NCBI RefSeq assembly: GCF_001610835.1
Contig: NZ_CP011270.1
Span: forward strand, 3,862,001-3,926,000
Length of the DNA: 64,000 bases
Origin: Planctomyces sp. SH-PL14
GTDB taxonomy: Bacteria; Planctomycetota; Planctomycetia; Planctomycetales; Planctomycetaceae
Reading direction: 5' to 3'
In this document: in pieces, positions 44,190 to 52,751 of the stretch
How positions within the stretch are numbered: position 1 is the first letter of the stretch
Layout: every line of letters begins with the position of its first letter
Translations under genes and position numbers: made by a program
The notes under the pieces: model-generated
The model's database searches: none
The model's input: the letters and a program-made list of their open reading frames with translations, nothing else
What the model was told of the DNA's origin: nothing

Positions 44190-47100
44190 ATGACTTCTCC
44201 TTTGCCACGCTCTTCGCCCAGGCTCGGCCCGGTGCCGAGGCGGATCTCCGTCTGGAGCGTCGTCGGCGCCGCGCTCGTGCTGGCGGGCTGCGCGTCCCTG
44301 CGGGAAACGGCTGCCGGCGGCGACCGCGAGCGGAGCCCGGGAGTTGCGATCCCTGACATTGAGTCGATCGAAGAGGCCGACGAGCAGGGCGCCCTGGGAG
44401 CGATCCCGACGCGGAGCGCCGTGGCGGAGACCGACGGATCGTCTGCCTCCACCGACCTGCCCGACTTCGGCCACTCGCCCGAGTCGACGGAAGAGACAAC
44501 GGAAGAGACGGAGCCGGGCGACGACGCTCCGCCCGATTCGGTCGCGTTCGGCGGAAACGATGGGCCGCTGGCCTCCCCAGGCCAGGAGCCAGGGCCTCTC
44601 GTCGGGCCCGGCGAGCCGGGACCGTTCTCTCTTCGCTGGCTCCGGAATCCCTTCGCTCCATATCACCCGGCACCCGTACCCCAACGAGGCGGCTTCTTCG
44701 ACCCCATGGACCAGCTCACCGACTCCGACGGCAGACCGCCAGGCATCGACGGCCCCGATGGGCCTGGCGGTCCCGGTGGCCCGGATGGCGGTCCGGACGG
44801 CGGTCCTCCGGGGGGCTTTGGCGGCCAGGACGAGCCGGGCTACGCCGCGACCTGGTACCCCTCGGCGGCAGTCGCCGGACAAGGGACCGAACTGGGGGTC
44901 TTCCATCAGCGGCTGGGAGTCGACGTCCCACTCTGGTTCCAGGGGGCCGACGCCCTGATGATGAGCCTCAGCGTCGACGAAACGCACTTCTCCGGCCGCG
45001 CGACGTTGCCGGACACCCAGCGGGCGTTCCCCTCCGACCTCTGGAATATCCAGGTCGGCTTGAAGCACATCCACCAGTACGCCAACGGCTGGACCAGCAT
45101 GCTGATGTTCGACGTCGGCTCGGCCAGCGACAAACCGTTCCAGGCCGTTCGCGACGTCAGCGTCCAGCTCGGCGGGTTCCTGATCATCCCGGCCAGGAAC
45201 GAGCGGGACTCCTGGATGCTCGGCGTCCTGTACTCGCCGCTCGGCTCCCCCAGCTTTCCAATCCCGCTGATTTCCTATCACTGGAAGCCCTCCGACACGT
45301 TCGAGATGAACATCGGCCTCCCGTCCAACCTCAAGTGGCAGGCGACCGACCGGCTCAGCTTCGACCTCTCCTACTTTCCGATCCTGAGCATCGACGCCCT
45401 GGCGACCTACAAGCTGACCGAGCAGCTCCATCTCTACGGCGGATATCAGAACATCTCCCGCTCCTGGTTCCTGGCCGACCGCGTGCACAGGAACGACCAG
45501 TTCTTCGCCAACGAACGGCGGCTGAGCTACGACGACCGGGGCCGGGTCGTCGAGCAGGTCCAGAACTACCAGGAGTCTCTCAGTTCCAGCAGTAGTTCCT
45601 CAGGCGGTGGCTGCAGCGGTTCGGACGACATCAATGTGACAGTCCAGACGAGCTACAACGCCGACGGGAACGTCGCGACCCTGACGGCGGTGAACAGCCA
45701 AACGGGAAACCAGGTGACGACATACGTCTACGGGACCACGCTTGACACGTCGGACATCGCCACGAGCATGCTCAAGCGGAAGGAGATCTATCCCGACTCG
45801 GAGGATGACGACGACGTCATCACGTTCCGGTACAACCGCCAGTCCCAGGTGACGACCCGCACCGATCAGAACGGCACGGTCCATGCCTACGACTACGACC
45901 GCCAGGGCCGGATGGTCCAAGATCGGGTGACAACTCTGGGAGCTGGCGTCGACGGAGCGGTCCGGCGGATCGGAACCACCTACGACATCCGAGGCCTCCG
46001 GCACAAGATCACGAGTTACGACAACCCAACGGTCGGGGCCGGAACGGTCTTGAACGAGGTGCTCTCCGAGTACAATGACTTCAGTCAGCTTGTGACGGAG
46101 TACCAGGCTCACGAGGGAGCAGTGAACACCTCGACAACACCGAATGTCCAGTACAGCTACGCCAACGGTTCGAACAACACGATCCGGCCGCTGACGCTGG
46201 TCTATCCGAATGGTCGGACGCTGACCTACGACTACGGGGCGGCCAACGAGATGTCCGACGCCGCTTCGCGGATCGAGGCGATCGTCGATGACGACGACAC
46301 GCGGCTGGTCGAGTACAGCTACCTCGGCCGAGGGACGTTCGTGGTGGCGGATGACACGGAACCGCAGGTGAAGTGGACGCTGGTCGACCTCGATGGGGAC
46401 GACGACCCCGACACCGGTGACATCTACTCCGGTCTCGACCGATTTGGGCGAGTGAAAGACAACCGGTGGTACAACTACGACGCCGAAGAGGACGTCGACC
46501 GGCTGCAATACGGGTATGACCGGGCATCAAACCGTCTGTGGCGGAAAAACCTGGCCGCAACCGCTCTCGGGAAGGAGTTCGACGAACTCTACAGCTACGA
46601 TGGGACCCATCGCCTGAAGGACATGGGACGCGGCCTGCTCAACGGGACGAACACGGCTCTGACGAGCCAGACGTTCGCGCAGTGCTGGACGCTCGACACG
46701 ACGGGCAACTGGTCGGGCATGAAGGAGGCCGACACGGGCGGAGCTTGGACGTTGGAGCAGACCCGCACAGCGAGCGAGGTGAACGAGATCACCGGCATCA
46801 CCAACACGGTCGGGAGCGCCTGGGCACAAGCGGTGTACGACCGGGCGGGGAGTATGACCGAGATGCCCCAGCCGAAGACGCCGACGGACGCCTACCAGGC
46901 GACGTATGACGCCTGGAATCGCATGACCAAGATCGCCGACGATGAGGAGGTTGTCAGCGAGTACCAGTACGACGGACGGCGGTTCAGGATTGTGACAATC
47001 GAGGCTCCCGAAATGCCTCCCTCCTCTTCCAGTTCCAGCCTACCCGCCTACATCACCCGGCACGCATATTTCACGGCTCGATGGCAGTCGATCGAAGAGC

Positions 47101-48089
47101 GAGTCGAGCCATTCACAACAGCCGTCCGACACCACGTGTGGAGCATTCAGTACATTGACGCACTAATCCTGCAAGACTTCGGCGACAACGGCGCTGAGAC
47201 ATTTGCGGAACGGCTATATGGAAGCCAAAGCGTGGAGTGGGACACATGCGGCTTGTTTGACGCCACAGGCGAGGTTCGAGAGCGGTTTGCATATTGCCAG
47301 TACGGATCTATCGACGTATTGACTCCTGAATTTGCCCCTCGTCTATTTTTGCAACCAAGCTGGAATACTCTTTTTCGAGGCTATTCTTTAGACCGCATTA
47401 CCGACCTATACAGTGTACGGCACCGCAACTATTCCACAGCATTAGGGGGGTGGCTGCAGCGAGACCCTCTGACATACACAGATGGGACCTCACTTTATCG
47501 TGCATATTTTGTCCCCTCGGACGTCGACCCATTCGGATTGGCAAAAAACATATGCACACGAGCCACGACCCCTACAGAGGGGGCATGGGGTTCTTTTCGT
47601 TCCGTGGGAGCGACAGGCACAGTGCAATTGGCGGGTGTTGTTGATCGCCCTGGGGTTTTGACCCAAGGAGAAGCTGCTGCCACACAGATCGGTTGCGTCG
47701 CAGAGAGAAAGGTTACCGCCGAGTACATTTGTCATCCTTGCTGCTGGAGGACTCCACCGAAGGGCAATCGGGTGACTCTTACCCGCATGCAGCACTCACG
47801 AATGTATCCTATTGCCGTTGGTCTGGAAGCTGACATCTTTGTTGAAGGAGCGTCAGTCGGAATACCTGTGCCTGGGTTGCCACAAGGAGTGCCAGGCCCC
47901 GGTATAACAGTTTTTGAGCACTTTGCAGACAGAGGCCAGATTAACGCCGACGCAAAATGTGGCACAGTGAACAAAGGGATTATTGTGCCACTTGAGCCCA
48001 CACTGCAGTTGCTTCCGGGCACAATGAGTTGCACCGCGGGAAGTGACAACCTAACACCCGAATATCCGGCAATGGAGATCCCTCAGTAG
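44190..48089 (+). CDS. Chimeric lipoprotein/DUF6268-like barrel/RHS-repeat protein
   Basis: From ATG 44190 there are 1299 residues. The start is a lipoprotein signal: basic lead, VWSVVGAALVLAGCAS with the lipid-attachment Cys. Residues about 30-200 are Pro/Gly/Asp-rich. A beta-barrel-like region follows (YAATWYPSAAVAGQGTELGV to LHLYGGYQNISRSWF), similar to DUF6268 outer-membrane proteins, but it stops abruptly at FFANERRL (near 45525) and continues directly as RHS: SYDDRGRVVEQVQNY and YD-repeats (FRYNRQSQVTTRTDQNG). The core ends RHRNYSTALGGWLQRDP and DVDPFGLA (47540), followed by a 183-residue tip. GC drops after about 47.0 kb. Join by recombination is the simplest view; a chimeric assembly is possible. 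Confidence 0.8.
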   Translation: MTSPLPRSSPRLGPVPRRISVWSVVGAALVLAGCASLRETAAGGDRERSPGVAIPDIESIEEADEQGALGAIPTRSAVAETDGSSASTDLPDFGHSPESTEETTEETEPGDDAPPDSVAFGGNDGPLASPGQEPGPLVGPGEPGPFSLRWLRNPFAPYHPAPVPQRGGFFDPMDQLTDSDGRPPGIDGPDGPGGPGGPDGGPDGGPPGGFGGQDEPGYAATWYPSAAVAGQGTELGVFHQRLGVDVPLWFQGADALMMSLSVDETHFSGRATLPDTQRAFPSDLWNIQVGLKHIHQYANGWTSMLMFDVGSASDKPFQAVRDVSVQLGGFLIIPARNERDSWMLGVLYSPLGSPSFPIPLISYHWKPSDTFEMNIGLPSNLKWQATDRLSFDLSYFPILSIDALATYKLTEQLHLYGGYQNISRSWFLADRVHRNDQFFANERRLSYDDRGRVVEQVQNYQESLSSSSSSSGGGCSGSDDINVTVQTSYNADGNVATLTAVNSQTGNQVTTYVYGTTLDTSDIATSMLKRKEIYPDSEDDDDVITFRYNRQSQVTTRTDQNGTVHAYDYDRQGRMVQDRVTTLGAGVDGAVRRIGTTYDIRGLRHKITSYDNPTVGAGTVLNEVLSEYNDFSQLVTEYQAHEGAVNTSTTPNVQYSYANGSNNTIRPLTLVYPNGRTLTYDYGAANEMSDAASRIEAIVDDDDTRLVEYSYLGRGTFVVADDTEPQVKWTLVDLDGDDDPDTGDIYSGLDRFGRVKDNRWYNYDAEEDVDRLQYGYDRASNRLWRKNLAATALGKEFDELYSYDGTHRLKDMGRGLLNGTNTALTSQTFAQCWTLDTTGNWSGMKEADTGGAWTLEQTRTASEVNEITGITNTVGSAWAQAVYDRAGSMTEMPQPKTPTDAYQATYDAWNRMTKIADDEEVVSEYQYDGRRFRIVTIEAPEMPPSSSSSSLPAYITRHAYFTARWQSIEERVEPFTTAVRHHVWSIQYIDALILQDFGDNGAETFAERLYGSQSVEWDTCGLFDATGEVRERFAYCQYGSIDVLTPEFAPRLFLQPSWNTLFRGYSLDRITDLYSVRHRNYSTALGGWLQRDPLTYTDGTSLYRAYFVPSDVDPFGLAKNICTRATTPTEGAWGSFRSVGATGTVQLAGVVDRPGVLTQGEAAATQIGCVAERKVTAEYICHPCCWRTPPKGNRVTLTRMQHSRMYPIAVGLEADIFVEGASVGIPVPGLPQGVPGPGITVFEHFADRGQINADAKCGTVNKGIIVPLEPTLQLLPGTMSCTAGSDNLTPEYPAMEIPQ

Positions 48090-48127
48090 TGATTTGTGCA
48101 CAAGCCCCATTTGAGCAGGAGCAGGGT

Positions 48128-48349
48128 ATGCGGCAACGAACACGTGTGATTCTAAAAGTTGCGTGTTGGACATTCTTGGTCACCGTTGCCTACGTCCTTA
48201 GTATAGGCCCTGTGTATTGGCTCGGGTTTCGGGGTTTTTTTGGCAAAGGAGCCATATGGTGGCCGTCAGTGTTTTACTACCCGCTCTGGGCAATTAAAAA
48301 TCATACATGGCAACAATGGTTAAAATGGTACGTGCATGTTGGCATGTGA
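48128..48349 (+). CDS. Small membrane protein downstream of RHS gene, candidate immunity factor
   Basis: 73 residues from ATG 48128 (MRQRTRVILKVACWTFLVTV), 38 bases after the RHS stop and with AGGAGCAGGG upstream. One or two hydrophobic helices (VACWTFLVTVAYVLSIGPVY, then WPSVFYYPLWAI) and many tryptophans. It shares the lower GC of the RHS tip, so the two moved or evolved together. By position it could be the immunity protein to an RHS C-terminal toxin, but small membrane proteins also follow non-toxic RHS genes. Confidence 0.5.
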   Translation: MRQRTRVILKVACWTFLVTVAYVLSIGPVYWLGFRGFFGKGAIWWPSVFYYPLWAIKNHTWQQWLKWYVHVGM

Positions 48350-48742
48350 CAGTGAATCGCCAGCGATCTTGTCGGGTACGCGTCATTGTGAGGGCATGTC
48401 ATCGGTCGGCCGAGTGGCCGAGGCGGAAGACGCTGGTAATGCTCCAGAGGGCCGTAAGGGAAATTTATCGGAAATGAGACGCAAAGGATTTGGCAAACCG
48501 ATGCAATTTCAGCGGGCGTGAGCGACGCGTCCCGAAGGCATCATGAAAAGTACGGCGATGGATGATACCCTTTCTGAAGGGAGCGTGATCAGCATGCGAA
48601 CCGATCAAGAACTGTCGTCGCTCTTTTTCTGCCACCGGGGTTAGTTGGGTGGTTTCCTCCCTCGTATCCGTTCACAGGCCTCGACTGACAGCATGGCGTC
48701 TGATTCGCCAACTAACGCGGAGACCGACGTCCGGATCAACGG
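48350..48742 (+). other. Intergenic stretch, partly an out-of-frame N-terminus of the next gene
   Basis: About 390 bases. From 48693 a different frame reads MASDSPTNAETDVRIN, which could be the lost N-terminus of the SufU-like gene. The part 48395-48500 resembles tRNA-Leu in composition but lacks a T-arm and was rejected. Confidence 0.4.
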
Positions 48743-49117
48743 TTGTTGGACCACGCCCGCTCTCCATTTCATCATGGGCCGCTCCCCACCGCGACCCATT
48801 CGTCGTGGGAATGGAACCCGGTGTGTGGCGATGAAGTGCATCTCCAGTTGAGGATCGATCCGGATGGAATGGTTTCTGCTGCACATTTCGAGGGCCGGGG
48901 CTGCGTTGTCAGCCAAGCGAGCGCATCGATGCTTTGCGAGATGATTCAGGGGCAGGCCGTTTTCGATTTGCAGAAGCTCGATGAACAGCGGGTGATACAG
49001 GAGATCGGCATTCCCCTCTCTCCTGTCCGGAGAAACTGCGCTCTGCTGGCTCACCGTGCCCTCCTCTCCTTACTGGCTTCCCTTCGCGAAGGATCGACTT
49101 CAAACGATGCTCAGTGA
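48743..49117 (+). CDS. SufU/IscU-like Fe-S scaffold protein, N-terminus short or frameshifted
   Basis: With the TTG at 48743 the product is 124 residues: LLDHARSPFHHGPLP, NPVCGDEVHLQLRI, HFEGRGCVVSQASASML, MIQGQ and RRNCALLAHRAL. The three scaffold cysteines (CGD, GC-V, and the late C) and the CGD aspartate are present, as needed to assemble and pass Fe-S clusters. The usual first 15-20 residues are missing; an out-of-frame MASDSPTNAETDVR just upstream suggests a one-base frameshift. Its 3' end overlaps the next gene's start by 11 bases. Confidence 0.72.
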   Translation: MLDHARSPFHHGPLPTATHSSWEWNPVCGDEVHLQLRIDPDGMVSAAHFEGRGCVVSQASASMLCEMIQGQAVFDLQKLDEQRVIQEIGIPLSPVRRNCALLAHRALLSLLASLREGSTSNDAQ

Positions 49118-50405
49118 GATTTGCGTCATTGGATTTCCGTCCCGCGTCGGGGGAGCGGATACAGAACTGGACCACCAGATCCGCGCCTGGCAGGCGTTGG
49201 ACGTCAAGGTCCATCTCATCCATACGGGGCCAGTCGACGACAACCTCCGTTCCATGAAGATGGAGGACCGTGGCTGCGTGATCCATGCCCCCTGCGACTG
49301 GGGGGCGTGTCGCGGAATGCACGTCATTTCGTACTGCAACGGCGAGTTTCTCAAGCACCTGGAAACGATCCGCCGGTTCGCGAAATCGACGACATTCGTC
49401 AACTGCATGACCTGGCTGTTCGACGCCGAGAAGGAAGCCCACCGCAAAGGGCTGATTGACTGTTTCCTCTACCAGACCGACCACGCCCGCGAGAAGGTCC
49501 AGAACGACCTGAAGGGGATCAACGAGAGGTTCCGCTGGCAGAAGGTCCGCCCCTACTTCCACCTGGACGATTTTCCCTACCACGCGGACCGCCCCGACGA
49601 CCGCTTCCGGTTTGCCCGCGTCTCCCGGGACGACCCCGGCAAGTTCCACCCGTCTCAGATGTGGGTATATGAAACGATGGTCGCTCCCGTCCTCAAAGAA
49701 GGGGTGATCCTGGGGATCAACGACCGGATCCGGGAGAAAATCGGCAAAGAACCGAACTGGATCAAAGGGATTCCCGCTGGCGGTGCACCGGCTCAGGAGG
49801 TGTACCGGATGGCACACTGCGTCATCCAGATGGCCGAGACCTACGAAAACCTTCCCCGCGTCGGCTTCGAGGCGATGGCGAGCGGCTGCGTCCTGATCGT
49901 CGACGACCGCGGCGGATGGCGGGAGGAAGTTCTCCACGGCCAGACGGGGTTCCTCTGCGGCAATGAGCGAGAGTTCGCTTACTACGCCTCGCGAGCCGCA
50001 TTCGAGCGGGCGGAGCGCCGCCAGATGGCGGAGCGAGCGCGGACTTGGCTGGAAGAGCAATGGGGAATGGAGCAAGCGAAGTTAGGCTGGTCCGAGTTTT
50101 TCTCGATGCTTGAGTCTCTTTGGCCGCAAGGAATCTATGCCTCTCCCCTTTGTTTCATGTCTGTGCCCCACGTACCGTCGGCCGAGGCTGCTGCAGAATG
50201 CCGTTGCCTGCTTTCTTGCCCAAGACTACCCGTCCGCTTGCCGCGAACTGCTGATTTTGGACGACGCAGACCAACTACCGGACAGCTCCGGCGAAGGATG
50301 GGCGATTGTCGCCCTCAAACGCCGCTTCCGCTCGCTCCCGGAAAAATTCAACACCTTGGCCGGTCTGGCGCGCGGAGAGATTCTCGTCGTCTGGGAGGAC
50401 GATGA
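49107..50405 (+). CDS. Glycosyltransferase (GT4-like) with overlong C-terminus
   Basis: From ATG 49107 (MLSEICVIGFPSRVGGADTE), 432 residues. N-terminal half: GGADTELDHQIRAWQAL typical of GT-B acceptor domains. Second half: VYRMAHCVIQMAETYENLPRVGFEAMASGCVLIV with the E-x7-E motif and GWREEVLHGQTGFLC, as in GT4 sugar-nucleotide binding. After FSMLESLWPQGIY (about 50137) the frame continues 89 residues that are out-of-frame readings of the next gene, Arg/Pro-rich and not protein-like. The natural stop was probably lost. It likely adds a sugar to a surface polysaccharide. Confidence 0.82.
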   Translation: MLSEICVIGFPSRVGGADTELDHQIRAWQALDVKVHLIHTGPVDDNLRSMKMEDRGCVIHAPCDWGACRGMHVISYCNGEFLKHLETIRRFAKSTTFVNCMTWLFDAEKEAHRKGLIDCFLYQTDHAREKVQNDLKGINERFRWQKVRPYFHLDDFPYHADRPDDRFRFARVSRDDPGKFHPSQMWVYETMVAPVLKEGVILGINDRIREKIGKEPNWIKGIPAGGAPAQEVYRMAHCVIQMAETYENLPRVGFEAMASGCVLIVDDRGGWREEVLHGQTGFLCGNEREFAYYASRAAFERAERRQMAERARTWLEEQWGMEQAKLGWSEFFSMLESLWPQGIYASPLCFMSVPHVPSAEAAAECRCLLSCPRLPVRLPRTADFGRRRPTTGQLRRRMGDCRPQTPLPLAPGKIQHLGRSGARRDSRRLGGR

Positions 50406-50937
50406 TATCTACCTGCCGTGGCATGTTTCCTCGCATGTGCGGGCCTTGTCTACGGCGAGTCTTTCGAAACCCTCGCGCGTCCGAAGCCTGTATACCGGTT
50501 CGCTGCGTGAAGAGCCGGCGTCGGGGCGATTCCACGGATCGATTGCCTTTACCCGAGCCGCGTTTGAATTGGCAGGTGGTTGGCCGATCACTCGTCGCGG
50601 GGATTTTGACATCCAGTTTCTGAAGCGTCTCGATTCGCTTGGGCAAACCGTAGACCCCTGCAAACTCTCGACGCCGTCGTACGTGTTTCGCTGGGGAAGC
50701 ACACAGAGTTACCACGGCCAGGCATTCATGGCCGGACCACGGGATCCGACATGGTACGACCGCTGCGAGGCGCAGGGGCATGACTTGCAAGGGGCATCGT
50801 TCACCCCGAATTTTGACGAAGAGACTCGGGGCATTCTGAACCAAGTCCATGGTGAGACTCTGGTCGCCGCAAACGATTCACTATTGCAACCTTTGGACGA
50901 CCGTATAGTGAAGAATCTTAACTCTGTCGACCCGTGA
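50137..50937 (+). CDS. Glycosyltransferase family 2-like protein
   Basis: 266 residues from ATG 50137 (MPLPFVSCLCPTYRRPRLLQ). GT-A hallmarks: start of the Rossmann half with P-T-Y-x-R-P, ELLILDDADQL, and the DxD-like ILVVWEDDDIYLPWHVSSHV. Then FTRAAFELAGGWP-x-x-RRGDFDIQF as acceptor-side. It starts inside the preceding gene's frame, overlapping by 269 bases. It probably transfers a sugar in the same surface-glycan pathway as its neighbours. Confidence 0.85.
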   Translation: MPLPFVSCLCPTYRRPRLLQNAVACFLAQDYPSACRELLILDDADQLPDSSGEGWAIVALKRRFRSLPEKFNTLAGLARGEILVVWEDDDIYLPWHVSSHVRALSTASLSKPSRVRSLYTGSLREEPASGRFHGSIAFTRAAFELAGGWPITRRGDFDIQFLKRLDSLGQTVDPCKLSTPSYVFRWGSTQSYHGQAFMAGPRDPTWYDRCEAQGHDLQGASFTPNFDEETRGILNQVHGETLVAANDSLLQPLDDRIVKNLNSVDP

Positions 50938-50946
50938 GGCCGAGGG

Positions 50947-51609
50947 ATGATTCCGACGAGAGACGCAGGCCCATCATTTATGAGGCGATCGAGAATCGAG
51001 CGAGAATTGTTGATCATAGGGCATCCTCGATCGGGAACAGGGTACATGGCCAGGCTTCTGGGAACGCTTGGGCTTGATGTCGGCCACGAAGAAATGCACG
51101 AGCATGGCATCTCCTCTTGGATGTTCGCGGCGACAACCGACGGTGTGCCCTTTTCTACCGATGGAACCGCTCGGGCTCAGTTCGACTTTCGCCACGTCAT
51201 CCATGTTGTGCGTGATCCACTGCGAGTGATTTCTTCGACCGTTTTTACAGAGCTTCCAAACCGGAAAGTCTTCGGCTACATGCGCCGCTTCATCGCTCTG
51301 GGATCTTCGGGCGGCCGGATTGAACAAGCGTGCCGGTCCTATCTCGGCTGGAACAAGCTGATCGAGTCGCAGTCGCCCGACATTCGAGTGCAAGTTGAAA
51401 TGGCGCCTGACGTGCTTCCGGAGTTCCTTCGAAAAGCCGGCGTGGAAATCGTGCCATCGGCCGTCCGTGAGCTTCCGCCAACGAACTACAATTCTCGCCC
51501 GCATCCGTCACTCTCCGGTAGCAAAATACGATCCGCAATTCCTCAAGAACTTTGGGAGGAATTGGTCGAGTATGCCCGCATGATCGGATACGAGATTACC
51601 GCCGATTGA
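50947..51609 (+). CDS. Sulfotransferase-like protein
   Basis: 220 residues from ATG 50947; an internal ATG at residue 12 is also possible. It has the 5'-phosphosulfate loop IIGHPRSGTGYMARLLGTLG and the 3'-phosphate region HVIHVVRDPLRVISSTVF, the two conserved PAPS-binding sites. Sulfation of a glycan or lipid is a common role in planctomycetes. It starts 9 bases after the GT2 stop, so it is in the same operon. C-terminal residues (ELVEYARMIGYEI) match the family helix. Confidence 0.85.
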   Translation: MIPTRDAGPSFMRRSRIERELLIIGHPRSGTGYMARLLGTLGLDVGHEEMHEHGISSWMFAATTDGVPFSTDGTARAQFDFRHVIHVVRDPLRVISSTVFTELPNRKVFGYMRRFIALGSSGGRIEQACRSYLGWNKLIESQSPDIRVQVEMAPDVLPEFLRKAGVEIVPSAVRELPPTNYNSRPHPSLSGSKIRSAIPQELWEELVEYARMIGYEITAD

Positions 51610-51656
51610 CCGGCACTTTCGTCGTTCGCTTGTCCGACAACTGTGAGCTGTAGTCT

Positions 51657-52343
51657 ATGGCGACGGCACCAATCCCCTGCTTCATCACCAACCGAGATCT
51701 GCTGACGACTCCTCAGGACATGGTGGAGCGGCTCAAAGAATGCGATTGCGTTGGAGAGATCGTCATCCTGGATTGTGGATCGACATATCCTCCACTGAAG
51801 GAGTGGTACGCTTCCTGTCCCGTGAGAGTCGAGTTTCTTTCAAACTTGGGCAGCCAGGCGCTTTGGCGGTGGGGAGGTTTTCCTGGAAACGGCTTTTACT
51901 TCGAGTCCGACTCCGATCTGGATCTTTCAGACGTTCCCAAAGATTTCTTGCTTCGACTGATGGAAGGGTTCGCCAAGTATCCCCATGTCAAGAAGGCTGG
52001 GCTCTCACTTCGAATCGATGACCTGCCGGATGACTTTCCTCTCAAGAAGCATGTCGTCAATCACGAAAGACAGTTTTGGTCCAAGCCGTTGGATGAGTTT
52101 TGGTTCGAGGCTGACATCGACACGACCGCCGCTTTGTACCGAGGGGGCACAGGTTGGGGCGGATATGGTCCCTCGCTCCGGTCGGCACCTCCATACACCG
52201 CCCGGCACGTCCCGTGGTACATGTCCGCAGAAGCGGCGAACGGTTGCCCGGACTGGTGCTGGTACTTGGCGAATCACGATCAACGGATGACACATTGGAG
52301 TGGTATTTTGCGACGGATCACTGGTCCGAACGGACAAACCTGA
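51657..52343 (+). CDS. Glycosyltransferase-like protein (GT-A, hypothetical family)
   Basis: 228 residues from ATG 51657 (MATAPIPCFITNRDLLTTPQ). A repeated-sheet start VGEIVILDCGSTYPPLKEWY resembles GT-A enzymes, and the acidic FESDSDLDLSDVPKDFL offers a D-x-D metal site. Then SAEAANGCPDWCWYLANHDQ and SGILRRI. It follows the sulfotransferase by 47 bases, so it is probably the last gene of the glycan cluster. The specific transfer is unknown. Confidence 0.7.
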   Translation: MATAPIPCFITNRDLLTTPQDMVERLKECDCVGEIVILDCGSTYPPLKEWYASCPVRVEFLSNLGSQALWRWGGFPGNGFYFESDSDLDLSDVPKDFLLRLMEGFAKYPHVKKAGLSLRIDDLPDDFPLKKHVVNHERQFWSKPLDEFWFEADIDTTAALYRGGTGWGGYGPSLRSAPPYTARHVPWYMSAEAANGCPDWCWYLANHDQRMTHWSGILRRITGPNGQT

Positions 52344-52751
52344 CTGTCGCTTGCCCCCCTTTCCGTGTTTTCGAGGAAAGCGCGGGCAACAATCTCATCC
52401 CAATCACCTCCAGCCCCGAACGGCAGGGCTCCTCTCTGCTGAAGCTGTTGGCGGCGCAGTCGTCCGCACGTGCCGGTAAAGCTGTTTGTTTCACTCGTGG
52501 GTCTGGCCGTCTCCGTCCGTCGCGTATAGGGCTCGCAACCGGGGTTCCCTGTACGCGACGGACGGAGACGGTCCAAACGACGCAGAGATTTCCCTCTCAG
52601 CATTGGTTCCGCCTTCTGTTGCGGGAAGAGCGGGCTTCTGGACACGTCGCCCCCGGGTCCTGCTTTATCTCGCGGCACGCGGCATGCTTTCCGAATGACC
52701 ACCGATGGCGCAGGAGGTTTTTCATCTGCCATACGTGAAAGGATTACACCG
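52344..52751 (+). other. Spacer with large hairpin upstream of mobile module
   Basis: About 400 bases between the glycan cluster and the mobile module. It contains the 25-bp-arm inverted repeat listed separately. No supported gene. Confidence 0.5.
52507..52571. repeat. 25-bp-arm inverted repeat, 15-base loop
   Basis: The left arm 52507-52531 begins CCGTCTCCGTCCGTCGCG and the right arm 52547-52571 ends CGCGACGGACGGAGACGG, complementary over 25 positions with one mismatch (T over G). Such a perfect stem is much stronger than a typical terminator and has no T-run after it. It lies 1.3 kb upstream of a replication-initiator gene, so it could be an origin or processing hairpin. Confidence 0.8.

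Noticed and set aside
43680-45488. 602-codon frame on the minus strand
   Set aside because: Antisense to the response regulator's promoter region and the RHS gene; repetitive Arg/Gly/Val composition from high GC.
48395-48500. tRNA-Leu-like sequence (GGCCGAGTGGCCGAGGCGG and a short stem-loop)
   Set aside because: The D-arm region looks similar, but there is no GTTCRA T-loop, no matching acceptor stem, and the anticodon-loop candidate lacks the U at position 33.
49107-50405. Zinc-finger or DNA-binding tail on the first glycosyltransferase
   Set aside because: The Arg-rich tail is the out-of-frame reading of the next gene and has no metal-ligand pattern.
52507-52571. Rho-independent terminator for the glycan cluster
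   Set aside because: No T-run follows either arm and the stem is far longer than usual; an origin or recombination role is more likely.
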